Below, one piece after another: positions 1-12,429 of a stretch of DNA of 64,000 nucleotides (within the stretch, counting starts at the first letter, position 1; every line of letters starts with the position of its first letter). Source of the DNA: Polydactylus sextarius (Eukaryota > Chordata > Actinopteri > Polynemidae); contig CM028923.1 in NCBI GenBank assembly GCA_016801845.1, forward strand, positions 10,237,001 through 10,301,000, read 5' to 3'. The position numbers and the translations under genes are program-made. The notes beneath the pieces were generated by a model that saw only the letters and a program-made list of their open reading frames with translations, was not told the DNA's origin and did no database searches.

Positions 1-1556
1 AGTTCTTATATAAATGGTAGTTTGGAAAAATAGTTTATCTGAATATCTGATAGAAAAAAATAGTAATACAAAAAAGCAATACAACTCTCATATCTGTACC
101 CAAACAAGGAGCTAGATCTGACATTCTGTTAATTGAAATTAGCACGAGGCAGCTTTATACTTCTGTTTTTACAGATAAAACATGTTGCCTTATAAGCTTT
201 TCAAGTACTGGTTGGCACATGTTGCTACCTTAGCAAACATTAGCCTTATGTTGGGTTACAGCATGGTAGCCATGAAGAGCTAACTATCATATTACCCAGT
301 ATATTACCCATCAGCTAGCAACAACTAGCAGTTCATAATATCACCAGCTAACTTGCTAGTGAACAACAACCAGCTAATCCCATGTTAATCTAGATAGCAT
401 CCTGTTTAAACCTTTATCTCCCTCTGTTGCCTCTCCTTCACAAAGTAGACACATCTACATATGATATCTAAACCATCTTCCTCAACTATCTCACATTAAC
501 AACATCTTTGTCTATATCCATCTTTGTCTATGTAAGAACTACTAGCTAACATCTAAAGCTAATCAGCATGTTGCTACCTCTGGCAGACACAGAAACCCAA
601 AAAACTCATTATATTTTGTGCCTTAACTAATGAATTTATATCGACCTATCTAAAAGATTTAAGGCCGCTCGAGCCTGATGTTTATGCACAACACAAGTTT
701 GGCCTCTACACAACAGTAAAAACTGAATGGTACTTTTTTAGTGCATAGAGTAGCTGTCATTCTTGCTCAGTAATGCAGCTCCCTGTTATTACTCTTTCCT
801 CAAGGCCTTGGTTTCCAGTAAGCAAGGGTTATCTGTTTTTAACTGACTGCCAAGCCAACAAAAGAGCTTGTCACCCTTTCTCTCTACAATTTGTTTCTAC
901 CTGCCCGTTGCTGTGCTCCCTATTTTTAACTTAAGAGTTTTCTTATTTACTTTTCTCCCTCAATACTTCTTTCTTCCAATTTGTGAACCCCGTAATCTCT
1001 CCGTCTCCTTTTTTTCCATTCTACAACGTGTCACAATAGACAGCACAGGAATGTGGATAGTGAATTATGTGTGTACCTGGAAAAATGAATTTGCATTTGT
1101 AAAATTTCAATATTTGTGTTCTGATTTAAATTGTATTAACCTGGGACGAGACACAAAATCACTGCCTGTGCATGAGGAGATAATTGCATTAATAACACCT
1201 TCTGCGTCAAATAATTTGGCCGATCTGTGAAACGTATTGTTATTGATTAGGCACGGTGTTCATTATTTATTTTCAGCTGCCACCAAAATCACCTGTGGGC
1301 TTAGACACAAAAACATATTCTAATGGTTTTGGCTGGTGTTTTGTTTTTGTTTTCATTAGATGTCAGCTGAAAGAGAGATGATCTCAGATTAATTTCAGTT
1401 TAAGTCATTTCATTCGTTTACAGCCAGTTTATTCGGCAACCACAGCTTATGCATGTGTATGCATGAATGAATCACTACATGGGTTTATTGGGCACAGGCC
1501 CAGAGGCTCATTGGTTTTTGTATGGTTTTGTGGGTCAGTGCGTTCCTTGGCTTCAC
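1..1556. other. Noncoding DNA, no gene seen
   Basis: I see no gene here. Positions about 190-600 are rich in GCTAGC/GCTAAC-type words, which recur in teleost dispersed repeats, but I could not align this stretch convincingly to another copy in the window. Positions 1050-1260 are AT-rich with ATTA-type homeodomain cores and no repeat signature, so they are a weak candidate for conserved noncoding sequence. A 120-codon open frame at 868-1230 has no recognisable domain and is not treated as coding. Confidence 0.5.
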
Positions 1557-1571
1557 CTGCAAAATGACCAC

Positions 1572-1676
1572 AAATAGATACAAAACAGCTGCAGAAAGAT
1601 GCAAATTTACTACAAAGAGACACAAAATAACTATAAAGAGGCACAAAATGACCACAGAGAAGCTAAAAACAACTAC
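1572..1676. repeat. 21-bp minisatellite, five units
   Basis: Five consecutive 21-bp units can be laid out at 1572-1592, 1593-1613, 1614-1634, 1635-1655 and 1656-1676. Each has the form AAAGAGRCACAAAATRACYAC with substitutions. Because 21 is a multiple of three, both strands stay open across the array and give seven-residue repeat peptides (KRHKxTT-like on plus, FVVILCL-like on minus). These are translation artefacts of the array, not genes. Confidence 0.88.
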
Positions 1677-1689
1677 AGATGATGCAATC

Positions 1690-2285
1690 GTCATTTTAGG
1701 TCATTCAGTTTTTATGTTTTAGTTCTGTTTGGGAAGACAGTGGTCCCATAACATGTCTGTGGTTAGGAGCATGTTGCTTCATAATCTCTTTGTGCTGGAG
1801 CATTATATTTGATATATATATATATATTAGGTTTTTAGCAAGAAAAAAGAAGCCTTTGTATGGCACAACATTAAAACTTTATGCTGACAGGTTGTGATTG
1901 CTTTGTTCATTCACTAGTCTGGTCATTCATTTAATGAACCAGCTATTTCAATCATAGAGCGGGTAGTGCGGTAAAGTGCTGCTGGTTTTATAACAATTTT
2001 ACAGAAATCACTTGATTCACATCTTTCAGACAATTGGTGGAAAATCTTTTTTTTCTGTTTGTTTTTGTTTCATTTCCTTTTTTTTTTTGTGATGGCTGAT
2101 GTAATAGAATACTCATTCCTGAAGGCAGGATTATGCCTTGGCTAACTGTAATGCAACACTGTCACTTACTTCACCTCACTTGTTTGTTTATACACAGATG
2201 GTAGGAACTTGAGGTGAAGAGTGTCACCCGTATTTCACCATCAGATGCAAGCTTCAGCAGGTTAGCACAGTTACAATGACAGGTA

Positions 2286-2288
<3 letters not shown>
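1690..2288. other. Noncoding DNA, nothing notable
   Basis: A short TA run lies at about 1808-1828. T-rich stretches occur near 2048-2090. I see no gene or recognisable mobile element. Confidence 0.5.

Positions 2289-2329
<41 letters not shown>
2289..2329. repeat. (GT)n microsatellite
   Basis: About 20 uninterrupted GT dinucleotides. An apparent cysteine/valine-rich open frame starting at 2293 is simply this array being translated. Confidence 0.97.
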
Positions 2330-2331
<2 letters not shown>

Positions 2332-2500
2332 TGCCCCCAGGTGATGCTTCACCCTTTTTTTCGATCTGTAGGTGGACAGCTGATAGGATTCTTCTTCCAC
2401 CTGACTTGGTCTTGTGATTGTGTCTGTATGGGTTTTTTATGTGTGTGCAACTATCAGGGCATGTATGCGTTGCCTGACAGTGGACCTGTGTAGTATTTTT

Positions 2501-2546
<46 letters not shown>
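2501..2546. repeat. (GT)n microsatellite, second tract
   Basis: About 22 GT units with one GA interruption near the 5' end. It lies only about 170 bp from the first GT tract and in the same orientation. Confidence 0.96.
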
Positions 2547-2549
<3 letters not shown>

Positions 2550-3119
2550 CCTGTCTGTGTGTTAGTCTGGCTTTGTGCATGTCTGTCATACTGTGGATAG
2601 CTTCTGGGTGTGAAGAGGGACAGTCTCAGTGGTGACAGCCCACGGAGGGAGCTGTTTAGAGGGCAAATATTGCAGAGGTGTAAAGCCTCATGCTGGCAAA
2701 GTGGAGTGAAGGGCTGGAGCTGTCAGGTGTTTCTCTTTTTGCCTATCTGTCTTTTTCTGCCCTTCACTACTCCCTCTCTAATTTTGTCTCTGCATCTATG
2801 TCTTTTTCTGCATGTCACCTTACTTGTCTCAAATCAGAAATGAGTGCTGCCTCTCCAATTCTGTCTCCTTTCCTCCAGAAGTAATTGTGCATAAAGAACT
2901 TCTGACGAGCAAAAAAGAAGAGAGACCTGATAATTCACAGCAATCCTAATCGGCTGAAATTCTTTTAAACACAGTATAATAAGGGTTGACATGAAAATAA
3001 AGATTTTTAGCTCTGCTTTTCATCCAGTGTGTTAGAAAAATATCTTAAAATTAAAGTTGGCAGTCGGCAGTGACTCTGTCATTTCACATCCAGAATAAAG
3101 AAGTGTCACTGTCCAAATA
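2550..3119. other. Noncoding DNA, pyrimidine-rich middle
   Basis: Positions 2730-2880 are rich in CT words. I recognise no gene or repeat family here. Confidence 0.5.
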
Positions 3120-4020
3120 CTTGAGGAGCTTACTCTTTCCTGAGCCAGGAACCCACAGTGGGAAAAGAGAAAGTCTGTATTTTAATGTCACAGGGTTATT
3201 GGTCTCAAAAAGTCTTTTTTTCCAGCTCATCTCCTACTTTAAAATGCTATTTCTATTATTGCCACTGGGACCAACCCACTATCCAAATGACAGGCACACA
3301 CAAGGAGGGCTGGTAAAGAGACTGAGGTGGGTGCTAAAATCTGGATGTCTTGACAGTCCACCCTGTTTTAATGTCATAACTTTCTTGGGCAAAGGTCACT
3401 GGTTGCAAAAAAAAAAAAAAGGAAAAAAACCAATTCTTTATTCAGCCCTTCCACTGTCCAAACTATAAATAATATACCATATACAATGGCTACAGAAGGG
3501 CATGTGAAGAGACTGAGGGGGTCGTTAAAATCTGAACATCTTGACAGTCCACTCTCAACGCAGTTGCCCACTTGATGTTCCTCTGGCCTACCAGGTTTTG
3601 AGGCGACACTTCTGATGGCCTTCTGAGTATTTTCTGGTCTGATCTCTTTCTTTCTTTCTTTGTCAGCATATGTTGACAGCATCATCATTTGCATAATTGA
3701 GAAGATTATGCTTTCTTGAGCTACTAACCCACTGTGGGAACAGAAGATGTCTATATTTTAATGTCACAACTCTCTTGGGAGGAGTTCATTGGTTGCAAAA
3801 GGGTCTTTATTCAGCCCTTCCCCTTCTCTAAACACTAAAAAAATATATGATATACAATAGACAGAGCGGGCCGGTAAACAAACTGAGGGGGCTGGTAAAA
3901 TCTGAATGTTTTGACAGTCAAGCACTGAAGTGGCTATCCATTTGATGGTCTGACGGCCCATCAGAATTTGAGCCAGTACTTAGTTTAAATGCTCTGGTCA
4001 TATCTCGTTCTTTGTCTTGA
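3120..4020. repeat. Degenerate three-copy tandem duplication
   Basis: Three diverged copies of one sequence follow each other: A (about 3120-3361), B (3362-3720) and C (3721-4020). The word TTTTAATGTCA recurs at about 3180, 3367 and 3757, and the word TTGACAGTC at about 3351, 3540 and 3911. 'TCACTGGTTGCAAAA' in B matches 'TCATTGGTTGCAAAA' in C, and both are followed by 'TTTATTCAGCCCTTCC'. Copy A and copy C share the head AACCCAC(A/T)GTGGGAA. Copy A lacks most of the 3' part found in B and C, so B-to-C spacing is about 370-390 bp while A-to-B is about 188 bp. Copy B contains an A14 run at 3407-3420. Origin unknown; it could be an old local duplication or nested insertion of one repeat family. 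The 132-codon open frame at 3070-3468 runs across A and B and is not supported as a gene. Confidence 0.75.
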
Positions 4021-4369
4021 GCCTTTTTTAGCCAAAGAAAGTGGTCTCCTGAACAGGAAATTTTAATCAAGAAATATCCAACAACAGGTTCACGTAGAGG
4101 TAGAGGGCAGTGGCTAAGGAATTAGATGTTTGCATTAGAATCAGGACCTGGAAGTGTTGATCTAGAGGGGCAGTTAATTGGATTGATAAAGAGGGTGGTG
4201 ATTAGTGATTCCTGTGTGGGTAAGTGAGAGTAGTACATGATTAGACAAATTAATGAGGACAGTATGCTCCTCTTAGATTCAAGCTGATAGGATGATATAG
4301 GAAAGGACGACAAGATCTGATGAATGAAAATACAGATGGGGGTGATGAATGAAGTTTATCATTGTTAGG

Positions 4370-4510
4370 TTATCATAGATTATGTCACAGAGACAGATTA
4401 ATATGAGCCCAGTGTGAATCGAACATGGAGATAGGACAACAAAAAGACATTTAAGCAGCTCAGACTCAGATGTAGTGACTATGCCACCACTGTGTGAGAC
4501 ACATAGGTTC
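4370..4510 (-). mobile_element. Possible tRNA-derived SINE head (weak)
   Basis: Read on the minus strand, 4486-4475 gives TGGCATAGTCAC, which fits a degenerate RNA polymerase III A box. 4424-4416 gives GTTCGATTC, an exact B-box core. The two are about 60 bp apart, longer than in a normal tRNA but tolerable for a decayed SINE. The following GGGCTC...TCTGTCTCTGTG resembles the tRNA-unrelated part of some fish SINEs. No poly(A) or simple-repeat tail could be fixed. It could be chance. Confidence 0.33.
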
Positions 4511-4539
4511 TTTGTCAAAAGATTCAGGTGGGACACAGC

Positions 4540-5580
4540 AGGAAATGTTGTAAAGCACAGTCACTGTGACTGCAAAAGCTGGAAAATAACAGGTGTTGTG
4601 TTTGTCAGACTCAAACTGCAATTATAGGGATGTCTTTTGGAACTTTTCAATAAGTGCTCAATTCTAATTCTTTGACATGTGATGGGAATTGTTGCAGAAT
4701 ACAAGCTGGTGGGAGGACTTGGAACAAGAGGCTGTGCAGGCGGGTGGGTGTAGGAAAACATCCAATGCATGTGGTGAAAAATCAAAGAGAGACATCGTGT
4801 GAAGTCTTCAAAAACACAGACCTGTAGCTTGAAAGACACAAGAGCTGAAAGAAACAAGGGGAAAGAAAAAAGATAATCTGTTGGTAAATGTCCAGGTATG
4901 GAATGATACACCATCTACAATGCTAATGTGCGCTTAGTAGTGCCAGAATAGACACAATATTCTGCTAGTGGAAATGCAGGCAGGTTCATAGAGAGTGTAA
5001 TTTCTCTGTCAATGTGAATTCTGCCAAAGTCTTAATGAATTTAATGGACCACAAGCAGAGTCGCAGTATCCACAAATTCCCCTATAAGGTGAATGATTAG
5101 CATCTAGTAGCAGCTCTGTAGTGCGTATATATATCCACTGATTGTACTTTCATCTATTCACACATATGCAGTTACAGAACACACGCTAAAACACACATAT
5201 TTGCTATATATACTATATTTATGCCTTGCTTTCACTTCACACTTCCTCAAACATACGTGATTACATTTTTTTCAACGTTGACTCAAGCTTAACCTAAACT
5301 CATATTTTGAATTAAAATTTCATCATAAAGCTAATTTATTTTGCCAGCATTATTTCATGATAGAAAATAAAGCAACCACGTTGTAACGATGTTATAAGTT
5401 ATTTGACAAGACAGATGTAGTTTTTTAGTCTCTTTCGTTTCAAAATTTAGCCCAAAAATGTATGACTAGAATTGGATAGTCATCGATACAACTCCATATA
5501 AGTGCCAAAGTTAAAATGACAGCTTAATAAAAAAATATGTTAACGTTATGTTTATCTTGCTCTGCCTCCCCCAGGTGGCC
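4540..5580. other. Noncoding DNA, nothing recognised
   Basis: AT-rich unique-looking DNA. No gene, microsatellite or known repeat relic was recognised. Confidence 0.5.
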
Positions 5581-5598
5581 AAAAAAAAAAAAAAAAAA
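5581..5598. repeat. Poly(A) run
   Basis: A run of 18 adenines. It could mark the 3' end of an old retrotransposon in plus orientation, but the sequence upstream is not recognisable. Confidence 0.9.
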
Positions 5599-5702
5599 GC
5601 TTCTGCTTTATATGAATCTGACATTTATCATCATTTCAAATCCAGGTTGATATCCCAAACTCAGATTTATCCTCACGTGGTTTTGTTCATGACAACATTG
5701 TG

Positions 5703-5718
5703 ACACACGCACGCACGC

Positions 5719-5761
<43 letters not shown>

Positions 5762-5781
5762 CACACGCACGCACACACACA
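5703..5781. repeat. (CA)n/(CG)-interrupted microsatellite
   Basis: Imperfect CA tract with several GCAC interruptions, almost continuously alternating purine and pyrimidine. Confidence 0.95.
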
Positions 5782-5789
5782 GGGAGAGA

Positions 5790-8700
5790 AACACTCCACA
5801 ATCAACTCTAACACACTGTGGTAGACCACAGGCAAACAGCAGGGAAGTCACAGAGTAATGGGACAATCCATCACCAGCGGCCGCATGCTGCTGCATGGTC
5901 TTAGTCAAAGAGACCCACCCATGGAGACACTGAAGCAGCGGGCTGGAAGGAAGCAACTCAAAGGTACTGATTTAGAGAACAGAGGTGATAACTGGCGAGT
6001 ATGAGACGGAGAAGGAGGGTCATGTGTGTTTGTTCTGTATCTCTCTTAAAGTATTGAATATTTATATTATTATTTTTGAGCTCTTTCAATTATTTACATT
6101 GACCTGATTGAGGCCTTTTCTTCAATATTGCTGTATGCTGAATAATGGCTTTAATAGTATGCAAATGAAAGTCAGCCTTGAGACCCTCAACTATGAAGGA
6201 CTTCAGTAAAATAATGAAGCCTTTTTTTAAATTATAAATGAAAAGACATGCCACAATAACTTGTAATACTTTATCATTCTTCAACAAACCAAGGCAGATC
6301 AATTCAGGTTTTGAGCTTAGTTTTTAAAACTTGAAAAAGCCCATTTGATCTGAACTGATTTTATTCAGAATCTAAAATTCAAATGAGGCCACTTAGTGTG
6401 TCCCGTTTTCTCTGAACACCTAATAAGACAAAGCATGAAATCTTAATACAGTCGCTCTGAGACAACAGCAGCTGGTAGAACACAGGAAAACACAGTGATA
6501 AATGGAGTTTTAAAAAGGTTGGGTCAGCCAGTAATTATTAGTTAAATGTAAACGCCACTTTTTGATTTATTCTCAATGTGACCACTGTTTGTCTTTTACA
6601 GTCTTTCACAATTTTTTTTTCTGATACTGCAATGCAATGGTGCAAATGGTGCAATAAAAGCAAAATCAAAAATCTTTGCTTTTGGGCACAAACATACAAA
6701 AGATCCTCCTACCACAATTAAATCAAACATGTTGCCCTGGAAGGGTAATGTGATCTCCTCAGAAGCTGCTATGCCTTGATCAAATTCAATCTAAAGCTCA
6801 CAGAGACCTGTGTGTTGGAGACATGTGGTCAAATCACCAAGGAAAATGAAATTAAACTAGATCTGATAGAGCTGGTTCAGGCAATGAAGAAACCTATCAT
6901 GGAATCAGCCCTCCATCCATGGTCCAAATGGAGACAGGTGATCGGTAAAGACATGGCCCACAGATACAATTAACTGGAATCTAAAGGAGAGGACTATAAT
7001 CTGCACACACAGAAAGAGAGAGAGAATTGAAAAAGCAAAGTCGAAGATGAACACCAGCACATTCCTAAAAATAAACTGGATAAAGTGGAGTATTGAAATC
7101 GATGTACCTTACACACACATCAAAACTAGGCAAACAAGCTCAGTTAAAAGGTCATGATGAATTCGTGGAACAGACTGTACCAGCACATACAGTATCGACA
7201 CATACGTACAGACACACACACATAAACATAGCCCTCATACAACGAATTCTACCTCCTTAAGCATTCATTGCACGTACGGACAGATCGATGCCTAACCCGG
7301 GGATTCAATAGTAACCACATTAATCCACCACTGGGCACAGTCGGCGTGTCTAGCAGACAGACACTCAGTCAGCCACTCTGCTGCTTGGGATCAGTATTGG
7401 TTTACAGAGGGATCTGAGGGAGAGCAGACGAGAGATGGGGACGAATGAATGACTGCGAGGCTTCCTAAAATGTCACTATGTTCACTATGCCTGCCCTTTG
7501 CAGAGATACCTGGAGAGCACACCAAATCAAACTACTGGATCAGGCAAAGTTCAGAGAACTGTTACGTCGTGTGTTTTGTATATGCAACTGTTTCACAAAG
7601 ACAAACAACAGAAGCAGTCAGTAGAGATAAGAGAGACACATTTTTTCCATCCAAATGACCCGCTCATCTTTTTTTCTTCCTGAATATAATCAAAATTGAA
7701 TCATGGAGGTCTCAAGTCAAAAAGCAGTTTCACTGCTGTAAATCTCCACATAATATAACTTATGAAATATCTGACTAAAGTGAACTTTCAAAATAAGACT
7801 TGAAATGAAATCACAAAGGACAAAAAGTAAAAAAAAAGAAATTAAAAAAAACATAATTCAATTGTCCTTTGAATTTTTACCTGAATCATCTTCCTGGAAA
7901 CTTTGTACAGTAACACCCACAACAGTACCTACAACACTGCTTTATGCAGAGCAAGATGGCGACAGTTGGCCTTGTTTGAAATAAACAAGTTGACATTTGC
8001 ACCTATTTCAATTTAAATGCCACCAAGAGAAAAAGTAAGTCAAGGAGCATCACACAGAAACTGATGCTACTTTGAGAGGCCAGTACTAAAGGTGATGGTG
8101 TAACGTTACAGATTATCATGTCACAACAGCCCGTTGCTACATTGCTGGCAAAATGGAGATTTAGCCTCATTAAACAGGTTGTGATGACATCCATTGAAAT
8201 TGTAGGTTTTGGGTGTGAATTAAATCTGTTGGACAGTAACCAGCAGCCTTACCTAATGCCATATGCAAAGAGGTTTTTAGCAAATTTATCTAAATCTTAT
8301 TATAAACTACTATACTTCCACTAAAGTGAGTATAAAATCAACATTTTTCTCTTCTCATAAAGTTTCCGGGCTATTGTAAAGAGTTTTCTTTTTTTTCTGC
8401 AGACTCAGGGTTTGTGTTATGAAACAGAAGATCATATTGTAAGTTTGATTGTATTGGATTCACTAATGTTGTTGCATCTATCCATTTCCATCTACTTATT
8501 GTTTTATCTGCTTCCATGTCTAGATGTATTGTTTGAATTAATAACATCGGACCAGATGCCCAGAAGCGAAGCAGTTTGCTGAAGATGCTCAACATTTTTA
8601 TCATCTCATCTCCTGATGAGTCGAGAAAGACAAAAAGCCCTTTGTCAGCTAAACCCGGGGCTAAAAGGTTTTCTGTGATTGAAATGTGCAGATTTTTAGT

Positions 8701-8880
8701 CGACTAAATATGCTAATGCAGTTAGCAGAACAATCAAGAAAGTTCTTCAAAGGGATCTTGGTCCCCTGCGGGAGGTTCCTGAGTTGGAAACACCCCAAAC
8801 CTTTTGTGTGTCTGTTTGTCTCTGCACCTGGCTGTTTTCTCAAACTTACTAAGTGTTCTCACTTCTCTTCCCGATGAAAA
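5790..8880. other. Noncoding DNA, no gene seen
   Basis: About 3 kb without a recognisable gene or repeat. Open frames at 6776-6973, 7449-7683 and 8118-8324 are 61-69 codons with no domain, no plausible gene context and no splice support. CA-rich words occur around 7195-7230. Confidence 0.5.
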
Positions 8881-10710
8881 GCAAATTCAGTGAAAAGACG
8901 GACAGTTCCACCGTTCACGCCAGCGTGCAGGCTTCTGGCAAACTCCTTAATGAACCCATTACAGCCAAATCACATTTCTCTGACTGAATTCAAAGAAAGC
9001 GCACTTTCCTGGAAAGCCAAGTCCACCCCCACCCCTCAGCACTCTTTGAGATCAAATATTTTTCCTTGGCCCTGTGGTTCTTCATTCGGCTGTAAACAAA
9101 GAGAGGTGTGAGGCTGATGCCCAGGCCCAATGTGACCTGAAAAGACCTAGTTTAAAAAATACTACAGTTCAAAAATAATGATACATATTTAGTGTAACTG
9201 CCACAAAAACTTTAAATGTGATAGTTAGAGGCTTACTACAGGAAACATGATGTAATAATTACAAACATGATGAAATGAATGAGTGAAACAGAGGGTGTCT
9301 TTCACCTCTTCACTTCATTTTAATTAAATTAGATAAAAGGAAATGTTTCTGACATTCACAGTCGCTTCCTTAGATAAATGAATATGTGAAGTGGTGAAGT
9401 GAAGTTTGATCCAGTCATTTGTTTTTTATGTCTATAATATTCCCACTGCTCTCTATTATGTCTGTTTTCCCCCCTTTATCTTCAGTAGCCTTAAGAGATT
9501 TTTTTCTGTTTTGTTTTGTTATTGATTTGAATTAAGAAGCTTCAAAACACACATAAATGGATTTTGATCCCGGCATCAACTGCATGCTTTTGAAATGGGT
9601 TTGGAGACACAAGCAAATCGGGTGTCAGAGATGGATTACACTTTAAGATCATCAGCTTTACTGATATGCATGAGTGGACTTCCGCTAACTATGCCTGTGT
9701 GTGCAAGGATTTGTGTTTGTGTGCAAATATCCTACCTCTAGTCGCATCCTCGCAGCATGTAAGGAACCGCCCCTGCGCCCAGTTTTCCAGGCAAACCTGG
9801 AGCATGCACACGCATATATACACACCTCTGTCTGTTAATGTCCCCTTCCAGTGAGCAATAGATTTTTTCCTTCCACAATCCACTTGCCATGTTTTGTCTT
9901 TCCTTGGGGAACATCACATTCTTAATTCATGTCGTATGAAACATTTAGCAGCGCAACTGCTCTGTGCAAGTTTCCATCCCTAATCGATGCGTGACGAGTA
10001 AAGCAAACAAACATAAATCGCTTCCTTAACTGATTCAGCCCATCATATCAGGACACAAAGCCACTGTCACGACAGCACCACTAATATGGAATAATGCAGA
10101 ACTCCCTTGAAGCTCAGTAGCAGCTTTGCAGGTGTTTATTGAGATTAGAAATCAGCTTTCATACTTTGATGCCTTCCAACCACTTTAAAATTGGAATGAG
10201 TAATAAGCCTGCTGTATTTCATATTAGCACTGTTTTCTGAATTAGAAATAAAAGAAAACAAACAAAAACTGTGGACAGATTTTCACTGAGTTAATTTCTT
10301 ATTTTGGGGGGGGGGCTTTGGAGGTGGGCTGATGAATACTGAACATGATGGTGTGGAAATGTGGTGTTATATCACGTTAGTCCAAACTCAAATATCTGAA
10401 ATATAATACAGTTTTTACTATAAGGTAAATACCTTTACCAGGGTTGTAAGATCAGGGGAGGTAGAGCCTCATCTACTTGACAGAACAAAACAAAAAGACA
10501 ATCATAATTCTTCAGTGATAAATCCCAACAATGGTGACCCAGTGTACCACTATGTCATAACTGTTGGTCAACATTTAACCACATTCATCTCCTCCTCAAG
10601 AGGAAGTGTAATAATTTTCAATATAATTATCTTAAGGAGTAAGTTTACTCATCAAAATTGCCTTACAGCTCTATGCCTCCACAAACCAGCCAATCTGCAA
10701 GTAATTAGTG
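8880..10710. other. Noncoding DNA with a weak CNE candidate
   Basis: No gene is seen. Positions 9890-10100 have mixed composition, carry no repeat signature, and include AATTCAT and TAATCGATGCGTGACG words. They read like conserved noncoding sequence, but I cannot test conservation. A short G9 run lies near 10307. Confidence 0.4.
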
Positions 10711-10975
10711 CTTAAATTCATGAGTTATGGCCAAAAACGTCATTTGTGAAGTCTGGGTATTCCTGATAAAACAGTCAGTTTGTGTTAGTGTCAGTTTTGA
10801 GAGAAGAGAATCCAAAAAAGAGTTTTGTATGTGTTTTGTGTGGTACCAGCAATCTTGACCTTTAACCTTTCACCACCAAACTCCATCCACAAGTTCAAGT
10901 GAAACTTTGCACCAAATTTGAAAGAATTTCCTCAAGGTGTTTTTGTGATAGCAAGTTCACAAGACTGAGCAGCTT
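10711..10975 (+). repeat. R-A dispersed repeat, copy 1
   Basis: Begins with CTTAAATTCATGAGTTATGG, which closely matches the start of the R-A copy at 38221. Later it carries ATCTTGACCTTTAACC, AAGTTCAAGTGAAAC, CCAAATTTGAAAGAATTTCC and TCAAGGTGTTTTTGTGATA, all in the order seen in other copies. There is no coding potential. I recognise this family as a common teleost intronic repeat but do not know its formal name. Confidence 0.75.
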
Positions 10976-11015
10976 CAGTGTGCTGTTGTTGTAATTCAGT
11001 GTTATAGGCTAGTAG

Positions 11016-11272
11016 TATAAACCACTGTTATGCTCAAGAGAACTTATATGTGTAATTTAGAAATTACAAATGTAACAAACAGTTCACTTCATCATAAAGT
11101 CAATGACTACTTTTACTCTATGATGGAATTTCCCAAATAAAATATCACTTCAACAATCAAAGATATGATTGCATTGGATTTGTTCTGGATTATTGTCATT
11201 ATTATTTGTATTTCAAGTAGTGGCAGCAGTCATGAGGAAAGAGCACGCTTTAGTATCAACTTCAAAAATACT
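11016..11272 (+). repeat. 258-bp direct duplication, copy 1
   Basis: Nearly identical to 14051-14309: by eye about a dozen substitutions and a 2-bp indel across 257 bp. The block runs from TATAAACCACTGTTATGC to TTCAAAAATACT. No terminal inverted repeats, tail or target-site duplication could be fixed. Shared words such as TTGACAATTTGA (11386-11397 and 14512-14523) suggest the homology once extended further 3'. Confidence 0.95.
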
Positions 11273-11923
11273 AAACTGATAAAAACCGGTATTGGTTTTG
11301 TGGCTGTAAATGTGAGGTAAAATATATTTGTGATTACTCTGCTACATTCTGCTGTACAATGTGTATGCAGGTGGTGTTCTTCTGTTTGACAATTTGATGA
11401 CCGCTGCTATCGTAAATGGTCATATTTGGCTGATTCATGTGCATATAAAGTAAAGAAGAGCCACATTTGAGATGGAAAAGTGGAGGAATTTAGTTGATGC
11501 TGTCCCCCTGGATTCCTATCATAGCAGGTTGGTGTGATTGGTTCCAGCCCAGTGCTGCCTGGGCCCATTTAGATAATAAAATGGCCCGCAGTCTCGGGAC
11601 TCACAGACATACAGATGCAAATGCGGTGTATGCACACATGCACACACAAACAGACACGTGCAGATATGAGGACAGACAACATTTTCACAGACACAGAAAC
11701 ATAGCCTGACAGACTCAAACCTGACTCATTTGAACTCTAGGGGTTGATGTGAATCGATTGCAGTGAGGGAAGGAAGGTGCCGGTAGCTGCTTCCATTTAG
11801 TTTCAAACTAGTACTTTTAAACTGCCCTATATCGTGAATACACTCCACTATAAGGTCCTTCTCATGATCCACTCACTCATCAGGCTACTTCTTCACCTTA
11901 GTCATAGTTTAGTGTTGTAAAAG
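11273..11923. other. Noncoding DNA, nothing recognised
   Basis: No gene or clear repeat. CA-rich words occur at about 11630-11660. Confidence 0.5.

Positions 11924-11966
<43 letters not shown>
11924..11966. repeat. (TA)n microsatellite
   Basis: About 21 TA units, self-complementary and able to extrude as a cruciform. Confidence 0.97.
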
Positions 11967-11967
<1 letters not shown>

Positions 11968-12429
11968 CTCTCTCCTTCTATTAGGAAAGTAAGGAAATAA
12001 TCTCTGTAGGAGGGTGAAAGAATCACTGAGGTCTCATGAATCATTTTTAATCTTGTTAGAAGCTGTATAGGCTGACCTTTCTCAGTGCGACTGTGTTTAC
12101 CTGCCAGCCACTGGGACTATTGTGCAGTTTATAGGGCATGTAGTTCCTACACACTGTCATTCGAGACTAAGGTCAGACTGAGTCATTTTCTAAACCACTG
12201 GTTGTGGAACCAGCCTCATGTGTGCCCACATACTGAACAGCAGCACGAAGACAGTGTAGATGTAGAGGACGACCCATGTGAATGCACCAGTACTTCCTGT
12301 CTAGAAACTTGGAAACCCTGTGTGATGATCACATCAGGACAAAAATAAATGGAATATATCAAACCAATTATAGCTTGCATTTTTAGGGTCATTGCTTCTG
12401 GTCCTTTATAAAAATCTAAATCTAAAACA
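11967..12429. other. Noncoding DNA, nothing recognised
   Basis: Contains an 87-codon open frame (12085-12348) without any recognised domain. I see no support for coding. Confidence 0.5.

Noticed and set aside
7..20. TATA-like promoter sequences
   Set aside because: TATA words are everywhere in AT-rich DNA, and no initiator, CpG island or downstream gene supports a promoter anywhere in the window.
190..600. Full R-B or R-C repeat copy from GCTAGC/GCTAAC words
   Set aside because: Only short words match; no ordered alignment with the other copies could be made.
868..1230. 120-codon plus-strand open frame
   Set aside because: Composition is that of surrounding AT-rich noncoding DNA, with a phenylalanine/leucine-rich start from a pyrimidine-rich stretch. 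No family match.
3070..3468. 132-codon plus-strand open frame, the longest in the window
   Set aside because: It runs across a noncoding tandem duplication and an A14 run, shows no domain, and frames of this length are expected by chance in 64 kb of AT-rich DNA.
4561..4914. 117-codon minus-strand open frame
   Set aside because: No domain, no start or splice context. Chance frame.
6776..6973. 65-codon frame with plausible-looking helical sequence
   Set aside because: Considered as a transposase or exon fragment. No motif could be matched and no flanking splice sites or relic sequence support it.
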